Source: Tridacna crocea
Taxonomy: Eukaryota > Mollusca > Bivalvia > Cardiida > Cardiidae
Direction: 5' to 3'
Assembly: GCA_943736015.1 (NCBI GenBank)
Contig: OX031065.1
Location: forward strand, 3,293,501-3,357,500
DNA length: 64,000 nucleotides
In this document: positions 47,801-59,800 of the stretch, in pieces
Position numbering within the stretch: the stretch's first letter is position 1
Layout of the letters: every line of letters starts with the position of its first letter
Made by a program: the position numbers and the translations under genes
Notes under the pieces: generated by a model
The model's input: the letters and a program-made list of their open reading frames with translations, nothing else
Database searches by the model: none
What the model was told of the DNA's origin: nothing

Positions 47801-50800
47801 AACCTACTGGTGTTTGGGGTTTGAGTGGCTCTACACCAATACTGGAGCCAATTCTAACCATTAAAGCAGCAAACAGTCTATGGTAACATTTCATCACTTG
47901 TTCTTCTGTCTCTTCCACTTGAAATATCTCAACCAAGGCACAGGTTATCTGGGAAAAGTCAGAACAATTATACACTTAACACTTACCCAACAAAATATTA
48001 TTATCGACTTGTCCAAACTCAAAGCAGCAGCACACAAAAAACAAGAGATGTTTGTAGAACATGTATGCCCCCCTAATGGCATCCAATGTGATTATAAACT
48101 CTTACATTCAAAGTGTAAAAACGAACAAAGGGTAATTACTCAAAAATCATTAATGATAAATTAACAGTTCTTGGGCACTGCACTTCCCATTTATGTAAAC
48201 TATCAACTTTTAAAGTTTCATGATTTTACCTCACATACTTTTTGAGTTATGCTCCGGAAAAAAAATAAGTACGAAAATCAACAAAGGGCAGTTATTGCAA
48301 TATAATGGGCAGAGTTATGGTTCTTGTGCAATGCACTTCTCCTGAATAAGATCTATCCACATATAAAGTTTCAAGATGATACCTGAAAAACCTTTTGAGT
48401 TATGCTCTGGACAAAAATTAAGTATGAAAATCAACAAAGGGCAAAAACTCCAAAAATATAATGGGCAGAGTTATGGTTCTTGTGCACTGCACTTCTCCTT
48501 AATAAGGTTAATCCACCTATGAGGTTTCAAGGTGATACCTGAAATACTTTTTGAGTTATGCTCCAGACAAAAATTAACTATGAAAATCAACAAAGGGCAA
48601 TAACTCCAAAAATATGACGGGCAGAGTTATGGTACTTGTGCACTGCACTTGTCCTTAGTGAGATCTATCCACCTATGAGGTTTTAAGATGATACCTGAAA
48701 TACTTTTAGAGTTATAATCCGGACAAAAATTAAGTATGAAAATCAACAAAAGGCAATAACTCCATAAATACATGTATGATGGGCAGAGTTGTTGTTCTTG
48801 TGCACTGTACTTCTCCTTAATGAGATCTATCCACCTAAGTAATTTCAAGATGATACCTGAAATACTTTTTGAGTTATGCTCCGGACAAAAATTAAGTATG
48901 AAAATCAACAAAGGGCAAAAACTCCAAAAATATGATAGGCAGAGTTATGGTTCTTGTGCACTGCACTTCTCCTTGATAAGATCTATTCACATATGAGGTT
49001 TCAAGGTGATACCTGAAATACTTTTAGAGTTATGCTCCGGACAAAAATTAACTATGAAAATCAACAAAGGGCAATAACTCCAAAAATATATTGGGCAGAG
49101 TTATGGTACTTGTGCACTGCACTTCTCCTTAATGAGATCTATCTACCTATGAAGTTTCAAGGTGATACCTAAAATACTTTTTGAGTTATGCTCCAGACAA
49201 AAATTAACTATGAAAATCAACAAAGGGAGATCTATCCACCAATGTAGTTTCAAGATGATACCTGAAATAGTTTTAGAGTTATGCTCCGGACAAACATGTG
49301 GTCTACGGACCGACTGACGGACCGACGTACCAACGGACCGACCTAGAAGTGCAAAGCAATATACCCCCATTTCTTTGAAAGGGGGGCATAATTACCAGTA
49401 AATGCCATCATTTTCTCCTTTTTCCACTATTTTTTTTTCATAAGTCTAACTTTTCAGGGCCATTAAAATTCAGCATTGTAGGGTAAAAGTCTAAACAATC
49501 AAATTTTATTTATCACAATTTTGATAAAATTCCTTCAGAGTTAAATATTTATTTCTAATTACTCTTTAATTACTCTTTTCTTTCTACTAGTATTTCTTTG
49601 AGTCTTAACTCTTTACCAAACAACAACATTTTAGACTGGTCCAAATTGAAAGCATTTGCAGATGACAAAATAAATGTGACTAAAGAATTGAAATTTGTTT
49701 TAGGAAGGGATGAAAACATTGTGGGAAAAGGAAAAAATGCTGGTGACCAGCATTTTCTCCTTTTCCCACAATGTCTTTAAAAGGCTTCTTTCTCAGGGTC
49801 GTCAAATGTAGGGATTGTATGGTAATAGGTTAAAATGGCTTGCAACATGCAAAAAGGGGCATTCAGACATTTGCATAATTTGTCATTTCAGATCAGCCTG
49901 TGCATTCTGCGCAGGCTAATCCTAGGCGGCAATTTACAACTACATTAGATTTTGTGCTGAAGTAGACTTGTGCAAAACAGAAACTGCATAAAAACAGAAA
50001 GTGTTTTTTTGGATTAGCCTGCATGGATTGTGTGGGCTGATCTAAAGCGACACTTTAAGCAAATGCCTGAATGCCCCTTTTTGAGTGCTGCCGGCCATAT
50101 AGAGTAAAAACAACCAGATGATACTCTTTCAGAGAGTAAATATTTAGATTAGACTGTTCTGACAAGGTAGTCTGATCATAAATCTACACTGTGCAATACT
50201 CGCACATTGTGAGATACTCTAGTATAATAACAGCATAACCAAACTATCAAGGTCTTTTTTAACATCCTGAAAAATGTCTGTTTCATTCATTCTGCACTGT
50301 AAAGGTTAATGTGACACCACCCAAATGATCCTCACTGACATACACGGAAACAATGAAGAGCTGCTATTGCGTGAAACAAACAGTTGCTTCTTTTCCTGCA
50401 ATGTTTTCAAAACTTATATTCTACAGGAGAAAGGAAATTTGTACCTACATGCCAATGAACATTATTCACAGGTCCATATTCAATGAATTTAATTACAACA
50501 AAGTTAACTCTTTACCAAACGACAAAATTTTAGACTGGTCCAAAATGAAAGCACTTACAGACAACAATATAAATCTAACTCAAAAACTGAAATTTGTTTT
50601 CAGCAGGTTAGACAATATTGTGGGAGAGGAGAAAATGCTGGTTACCAACATTTTCTCCTTTTCCCACAATGTTTTCAAAAGGCTCCTCAAAAGTGTGGAC
50701 TGTGTGGTAAAGGGTTAAATAAGAATAAAACACAGAATCTGTATTTGAAAGTACAGTATTAAAAATACTGTGGGGTGAAGCAGAAAATGCTAGTTACCAG

Positions 50801-53800
50801 CATTTTCTCCTTTTTCCCACAATGTTTTTAAAACCTTTCCTCATTCAAGGTAATAAAAATGTGAGATAGTTTTGAGTCAACTTACTGCTAGAGGGGTTTG
50901 TGTGGCTTTCTTGATGGGATCCTTGCCTTCCTGAGGTTTTTCTTCATATGGCAGACTTTTCTGTAATATCTCTAACATATGGTCAAGGATAACAACTGTC
51001 AGCTGGGCATCTTGGGACAGTATCTTCCAAATCTCTATCACATTTCTGTAACAGAAAAAATGATTTTCTTTAATCATCAAGCATATTTCTGTAAACAAGT
51101 AATTTTGTTGAAATGATATTCCCTACCCATCCCCACCCCTGAAAAAAAGTGTTAACTTAAAATGGCTTCCAGTCCGCCATTTCGCGTCGAATTTAAAAAA
51201 AAAAAAAGTCTCAGCAGAATGGGTTATTATACAAATGTATAAAGTTTCACGAATTTCTGTCCCATGGTACTGGAGATATTCACTGGGATGGACACACAGA
51301 CGGACGGACAATGCTAAAATTACATCCCTCCACCTTCGGTAGGGGATACAAATAAAAGCATTATTTTCCAAACCCTCTATCACATTTCTGTAAAACTTAA
51401 AAGTAGTGCCCAAAAACCTCAGTCAAAATTCTAGAACAAAGTTATTTTCTAAATGTCTGTCACATAAAGCATAGAAAATATTGAACACGGATCTTACTTA
51501 ACAACCATTTACAATTTTCAGTCAATCTGATAGTCTGAGACATGCCATCTCAGCCAATCAAATGATTTGTTATTAAAAGGTTGATGATGTATTACCTAGA
51601 TACTGAAGAGAGAGAAAGAAAGACAGAGACAGAGATGACCAAAAACATCTGGCCTAAAGAGAAGAAGTACAAAAACCAACAGAAGAGAAAGGTGTCAAGC
51701 TCACACAAGAATGAGCTCAACACATGGTTAAACCTTTACCTGATGGCAAAATTTGAGCCCCGTTCAAATTGAAAGCATTTGCAGACAACAATTTCATTGT
51801 GGCTCAAACAGTGCAATTATTTAGTGATAGGGAAGAAAACATTGTGGGAAAAGGAGAAAATGCTGGTTACCAGCATTTTCTCCTTTTCCAACAATATTTT
51901 CAAAAGGCTTTTTTCCCAAGGTCGTCAAAAGTAGTCATTGTGTGGTAAAGGGTAAAATCACACAACTTACTCATCATATGGCAGGCTATAAGTAAACAAG
52001 GATTTCAGGACGGGTATAAGATGGTGTTGAGCAAGAGTTCGGATTGTCCGTAGAGCACCTGTTTTGGTCTGCGGGAATTGAATTTGGAAGAGTCTACCAT
52101 GGATGGACTTCAAAATGTGGTCAACCTGAAACATCGGTATACAAATGCAATGGGATTTTAACTTTACCCCACAAATAAGTACTATTTGTGAGATGTGGCC
52201 TCCACACATTTTTCATCAGTAACAACTGCATACAATAAGTGAAATTCTACCAGTGTAGCATCATTGATTTAACCTTTTCCCAAACAAGCCATGGTTTTTA
52301 CGTGTCTGCAGTAAGTCTTTTGAAAACACTGTGGGAAAAGGAGAAATTGCTCATAACGAGCAATTTCTCCTTTTCCCACAGTGTTTTCTACCCTTTTTGA
52401 CAACTTTCTGCCTTTTTTGACAACTTTCTGCCTTTTTCTCCAAATCGAAAATTGTCGTCTGCAAACTCTTTTGGTTTGGAAGGGTCCAAAATTTGTTGTT
52501 TGGGAAAGGGGTAAGTCTGTCTCAGCATCATAAAAGCGTTATTAAGTACTTCAGTCCAGAATTTAGTTGTAGATTATAGCAGAAAAAGGTGCACTCAGAA
52601 CTTTGATCTATCACTTTGGAAATAATGAATGTGTTTAGGTTAACTCTTTAACTCTTTACCAAAAGACAAATTTTGGACTAGTCCAAATTGAAAGCATTTG
52701 CAGACTACAAAATGAATGTGAATCAATAATTAAAATTTGATTTGGAAAGGTAGAAAATATTGTGGGAAAAGGAGAAAATGCTGGAAAATAGCATTTTCTC
52801 CTATTCCCACAAAGTTTACAAAAGGCTTCTTTCTCGGGGCTGTTAAAAGTTGGGATTACGTGGTAAAGAAATAACCAAATAACGAAATTGTTTACCTGCC
52901 TAGCTTGTAAGCCTTTGCAGACAACAAATTAAATCTGACACAATGAAACTTGTCTTTGAAAGTGTTTGACTGAATGGTTGATTAACTGTATGGTCTTTAA
53001 CTTTGTTTTCAACATTATTTCAGTGATATCAGGGGTGGAGGTGAGGTGGAGGTGAGGGGGGGGGGGGGGGAGGTTTGCACCTGTCCATGCATTCCTGGAG
53101 TTTCTTTTACCAGTACTTCATGGAATATTCTCCCAAGCTATTAACCTTTTACCACACAGTCCCAATTTTTAACTACCCTATGAAAGAAGCCTTTTGAAAA
53201 CATTACGGGAAAAGAAGAAAATGCTGGAAACCAGCATTTTCTCCTTTCCCCACACTGTTTTCTTCCATATCAAAGACAACTTCAACAATTTTGTTCACAT
53301 CTAAATTGTCCTCTACATAATTATGCTTTGGTTTGGACAAGTCCAAAATTTTGCTGTGTGGTAAAGGGTTAAGATGACAAATATCGACCTGTTTGGTGAA
53401 GAGTTCATACCTCTTTTATCAACTCTTGTCCCCTGTTTTTCATTATACCATTAAGTACAACACAGGCGCCAGAAGAACTATGGGATTGAGGGTCCACCAG
53501 CCCCTCCTGGATTAAATCTACAAACTGTCGCAGTTGGTCAGAGGGTAGTTTCTTTGAAATCACCTGAAAAAAAATTCAAATAGAAAATTACAAATACATT
53601 TGTTTATGGATTGGTTTGTACCAGAGTTAAACACCATTTTAACAGCTTCGGTCATGACATATGGCAGACAGTGATGCACCATTGTGTTTCCTGGCTTTCT
53701 CCCACCAGCACTGACACAACTTTCTTTGCAAAGCCACAAACTACTTTTCTATAATGCATCAGAAGTGAGGGGCAAAAAATCGCTTTAAAAGAAAGTTTGC

Positions 53801-56800
53801 CAGAACCGGGTATTGAACCCACAACCTCCAGGTCATGAGTCAGATTATGCTAACCACCAAACTAACCAGCCAGGCTATTGTTAACTCATTACCAAACAAC
53901 ATAATTTTGGACTAGTCCAAATTGGAAGCATTTGCAGACTACACAATTAATGGGACTCAAAAATTGAAATTTGTTTTGGGAAGGGAAGAACACATTGTGG
54001 GAAAAGGAGAAAATGCTGGTAACCAGGATTTTCCAGCATTAAGGAGAAAATGCTGGTTACCAGCATTTTCTCGTTTTCTTACAATGTTCCCAGAAGGCTT
54101 CTGGGAAGGGGTTAGGGATTGTTTGGGAAAGGGCTGAGCCCCCTTTTCACCGAGCATGGCTTGACTGTATTTGTATTATGTACATGTATTATGTATCGAT
54201 CCTTTTCCACCCAACCCAGTGTTCGACTGCATTTGTATTATGTACATGTATTATGTATCGATCCTTTTCCACCCAACCCAGTGTTCGACTGCATTTGTAT
54301 TATGTACATGTATCATGTATCGATCCCTTTCCACGCAACCCAATGTTCGACTGCATTTGTATTATGTACATGTATCATGTATCGATCCTTTTCCACACAA
54401 CCTAATGTTTTATCAGCTCTGAAGACGAGGGATTTTGAAAACATTGCAACCAGCCTTTTCTCATTTTCCAACAATGTTTTCTAACCTTTCAAAGACAATT
54501 TCATAATTTGTGCAACATTTTATTTGTCTTCAGCTTTTGCTTTCTATTTGACCATTGTAAAATTTTATCTAAAATTTTGTAGAGATAAATCTTTATACAT
54601 ACTGATTATCCCATATCAAGGATGCTTTGTAAGAACTCTTTTGCTGATAAAAGGGTAAGTGAAACAAAATTACAAATAATGCAAAAAGCTTTCACTCAAA
54701 TGACCAATTCATAAATTCTACCTTTGACAAGTCATTCACAACACTAAACAGAACATTTGCATCTCCTTTCTGTAATCTGTCTTTTAAAGTAGGCAAAGCG
54801 TCGACCATAGCATCTTTGTGGTCCTCTCCAAACCCTGCAAATACATGTAAATTAAGACCTGTCTTAGAGAACCTACTGCTTTGAGGGGCCATGGTCCTGT
54901 TTTGACACCCATTATTTATTGACTGATTGATTTTATGGTGTTTAATGCTATTTTCAACATTATTTCAGTTATATCACAGCAACTAGTGCACCTATCCATA
55001 CTTTCCTGAAGTCACTTTTACCAGTACTCCACACGATATTCTTTCCAACCCTCTGGCTTCTTTCCCATATCACCATTGTCAAACAATCAGCAGTAGGAGA
55101 GGAATAGATATTGTGACAATGACTATCATCAATCCTCAGAAAGAAATTGGCCGAGCCAGAGAACCTGTGTTCTCAAGTCCCACATGCTACCGACTGAGCT
55201 ACCTGGACTCTGCGCACCCGTTATTTTATCAAATGATAAAGCTAAGTGGTGTCCGTGGTCATGAGGTAGAGTGTCGGCCTCGTAACCAGAAGGTCCCGAG
55301 TTCGATTCCCGGGAGCGGGTGTCAACTTTGGGATTTTTCATTGGCCCAAACTTTCTGCGCTAGTACTGGTGTAGTTCCCAGAAAGCAGAATCGAGAGAGA
55401 TTAGTATAAGTTGTCAGAACTCGTTTCTCAATCGATGTAAAATAAATGTGTTTATACTAAACTAAACTAAATGATAAAGCTTCTTCCTCTCCAAACCCTG
55501 CAAATCAATTAAAACCTGTGTTAGAAAATCTACTGCTTCGATAGGCCACAGTTCTGATTCTACATTCATTACTAAATCAACTTGGTTGAACTTGCATTAA
55601 AAGTCTGTCTAATCTAAGATAATTTTTCTTGCTTCCTTTTGGGGAGGTCTATTAACCCTTTACCACAAAATGCCAAGTTTCAAGGACCTTAAATTTCAAA
55701 AATTGTGGGAAAAGGAGAAAATATTGGTTACCAGCATTTTCTCATTTTCCCACAACTTTCTGCTATCAATCAGAGAAAACTTGCATACACTGAGGTTATT
55801 TTTGATATGTCGTTTGAAAGTGGGTTCTAAATGGATGATTTTAAAATTGTTATGTTCGATAGAGATTTAAGGGGCCACTCCAACTCTACAAGCCTTAACC
55901 CTTTACCACACAGTCTGGACTTCAAATGGCCCTGAGAGAGAAGCCTTTTGAAAACAGTGCGAGATAATAAACCAACTTATTTGAACTAGCATTAAAGAAG
56001 GCTTTTTAGTTTTCATGCCACAAGTTCAAAATTTCTTGTTGAACACAAATGAATAGATATAAACATTTTTTCTTGAAAACCCTAAGAAACTGTTGGTATG
56101 AATTCTGTAAAAATGTACAATTTTCAAGTCTTTAAAGAGGCATTTATACTCATTTTAAGCCAGTTTCAACCACTTTTGTTTTTATTTTATCAAAATATAG
56201 TCATTCTTATATCTTCAAGCCAAATATTACACCTGGCGGTTGCAAGGTTGCTTAGATTACGGTTGATAGAAAATGCATTTCACCGAGTTGCGGCCTTCAA
56301 TGTAAACAGACTCATCGTTTCCGGTTTAAAATCGAAGATTTTCGATGTCTGTTATACACTCGGGTAGATTCGTATAATGATCATGCGTTCTGTCGCGTGA
56401 CTATATTCGACCTTCGCCCTACATATACAGAGGAAAACAAAGGAAAATGTAGGCTTCTCTGTTGCAGCTTCCATTTTCAGATGGAGGTCCAGCCTATATG
56501 CAAGTTTCACCGTTTCCAACTCTAGGCGGAAACTAAGGATAAATTTCCGTGACGCACCGACATTGTTTACAGCTTCGATCGTCAGCCACTTTTCTACTGG
56601 CCAATTTTCAATTTCTAACACAAACCTCCGTGTTTCATTTTTTCAGATACACCATATATGTCGGTAATTTATCCTTGTGTACACAAAGGACAGATTTCTG
56701 TACCATTCTAATTGTTTTTGAAATTTAACAGCGTTTCTGCTCACCGGCTGTAGACGAGCATCTTTAAATAACAGGATAGTGTTTCAGCAGTTGGTAGCTA

Positions 56801-59800
56801 TATTTCTTTTTACATCAGATATGACATCATTGTTTCAAAATTTTGCCTTTATTTAGTTTCCTGTCTCTGTGCAACCTGTACAGAAGCCTGGATACAGTCC
56901 ATACTACACCGTCTTACAATCACACAAGGGTCTAAACAACGGGGACTAGTCAACTGGATATACTTACCTTCACATCTCTGTGCAACCTGTACAGAAGACT
57001 GGATACAGTCCATACTACACCGTCTTACAATCACACAAGGGTCTGAACAACAGGGACTAGTCAACTGGATATACTTACCTTCACATCTCTGTGCAACCTG
57101 TAATGAAGCCTGGATACAGTCCATACTACACTGTCTCACAGTCACACTAGGGTCTGAACAACGGGGAACCAATCTAGCTAAGAGCACATACTGGTCTGGA
57201 AATTTGTGCGTCTGAAAATATCAAAACAATTATTTACACAGTGTTTCTTGGTGTGATTTTTCAAGCAGAAATTCATGCACACATTTTTGTTTCCTTTCTT
57301 TCTGCTTGTATGATGTTAAACATCGTTTTAAACAGTATTTCAGAGTTATTGCAGTAGCCAGTACACCAATCTATGCTTTCTAAGAGTCCCTTTTACCAGT
57401 ATTCATCACAATATTCTTCCCATGTCACTGGCTGCTTTCCCACATACCCATCATCAAAACAATGGTCAGATGTTAGAGAGAAATAAATCCCCGCAAGAAA
57501 TTGGCAAACTCTGAATTTAAGCAGCAACCCCCAGGTAAGCATGTGAAATGAGAGCTTCGCAAAGCTGTGCCTATACCTGAAGTAGCTTGTCAGTGAAATG
57601 GGTTAAAATCTAGAACACCTGAAGATATCCAAATTCTGAAAGTCACATGCACAACTACACATCATTAAGATTCATTGTGGTAAGTTTGAAAGTATTCCGA
57701 TGAAAACTGTAGGAGGAGTTGCATGCATAAGAAATTGCTAATGGATGGACGTATAGACGAACGGTCAACACTAAAACTATATCCCTCTGCCTTTGGCGGG
57801 GTATAATAAGAGTACCGCATGACGGTGCTAATGCAAAGCTGCAGTTGCCTGAGTTTTAGAGAAAATTCTATGACAAAAAAGATGCATAAAAAATATTTCG
57901 ATGGCTGCCTGCCCTTGTGTTTTAGATTCTCCTTTCAGTAGTTAACCACTAATCCGAATGTGAAGTAAATATCCTCATATAAGATATTGTAAAATGTCCA
58001 ATCTTTTGGCCGAAGACGTCCGCTCAGATGCAGGCGATGAAAGGGCTAAGACAATACCTCTACATTTTCTACAAAAAAAACGGGCAAGCTGAAAATGGGC
58101 ACCAACTATACCTTGCTAGAATCCCAGTTGTCAAGCATGAACTTCAGTAAAGTGTACGTCATTTTCACACTTCTTTCTCTCTCGTGGTCCTCCAGGGACA
58201 AATACCAGGGCACTAAATGCTGCAATTCAGGTATAAATGAGTTATGCATAATGCTCTGGTTAAATGTGGTTTAACTCCTTACCTCACAATCCCAACTTTT
58301 AATGACCTTGAGAAAGAAGCCTTTTCAAAACCTTGTAGGAAAAGGAGAAAATGCTGGCAACCAGCATTTTCTCCTTTTCCCACAATGTTTTGTACCCTTC
58401 CCAAACCAAATTTAAAGTTTTCAGTCACACTGATTTTATCGTCTGCAAGTGCTTTCAATTTGAACCAGTCTGCAATTTTGTCATTTGGTACAGAGTTAAC
58501 TCTTTACCACACAACAAAATTTTAGACTATATCAAACTGAAAGATTTGCAGATGAAAAATGAAATGTTACTCAAAACAGGAAATTTTTCCTTCAAAGGCC
58601 AGAAAACATTGTGGAAAAAGGAGAAAATGCTGGTTACCAGCATTTTCTCCTTTTCCTACAATGTTTTCAAAAGGCATCTTTCACATGGTTGTTAAAACTA
58701 GGGATAGTGTGGTAAGGGTTAACAATGCCATTTAAAAGTAAGTGTCAATTAACCCTTTACTTCATAAATACTCATTTCCACTAATTGCTTGTAGGAGCCT
58801 TTTGAAAACATTGTGGCGAAAGGTGAAATTGCTCGTGACGAGCAATTTCACTTTTTGCCACAATGTTTTCTACACTATCAAAAGGTGTCATATACACATA
58901 AGAAATGGTTTCATCCTTGCTGTTATTTAGGGTCAATTAGAGATTCCATAGAAATGCCTTATGGGGGGTAAGGGTTAAAGAGAGACTAAGAAATAAAGAT
59001 AGTGACCCACTGATAATCAACTGTTACAGAAAGTTCTAGTCAACTCTTTACCACATAACAAAATTTTAGACTCATCCAAATTGAAAGCATCTGCAGACAA
59101 CAAAATATGTCTCAAATGATGAAGATCTTCTGGGACAAACTGTCAAAAGGCAGAAATCATTGCGGGAAATGGAGAAAATCCTGGCTACCAGCATTTTCTC
59201 CTTTTCCCAAAATGTTTTCAAAAGCTTTACGGATGTTCGAAACTCTTTATTGGGCAAAGAGTTAAAATCTTTTTTCCAAACTGTCAAAAGGCAAAGTGCT
59301 TGTAGATACCTTAAATATTGCTTCAAAATTGGCAGGTGTCACATCTTTCCTCAGTATTTCACACAAGAGATCATCTAACGACTCAAAAGTGGCCTCTAAC
59401 AATACTTCCAATTCTGTCTCGTCTAAAATGACACCTTTTCCTTTCTTGGTGATCTCAGCGCCCTCTGCTGGAAGTGGGAATGTGCAGTCTGTCACAGTCT
59501 TTATCAAATCAAAGATTTCTGCGTCTGACAGAATAGGATCAAGTTTACTGAATTACGTCAAGAAAAATCTCAGTTATAAGCGAGCTTATGTAAAGTGAAA
59601 TAATGACACAGTCAGCCCACTATACTGCTTGCCTGTATCAATATAAGTTGTTATGAAACATAAATAATCTAATTGTAGTTTCAGATATAAAAGTAAAACA
59701 TAGCAAATTAGAAATAGAGCAAAAAGTAGTTAGAAGCCAGAAAATTACATATAACTTACAGGCTCAATCCTATACCAAAAATCCTGACTTTTAACAATCT

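Noticed and set aside
54119-54484. Three overlapping open frames of 75-121 codons.
   Set aside because: Produced by a 62-bp tandem repeat, whose length makes all three frames carry the same peptides.
55251-55325. tRNA gene at the box A / box B sequence.
   Set aside because: The anticodon stem does not pair, and the segment is the head of a SINE with a body, tail and 13-bp target duplications.
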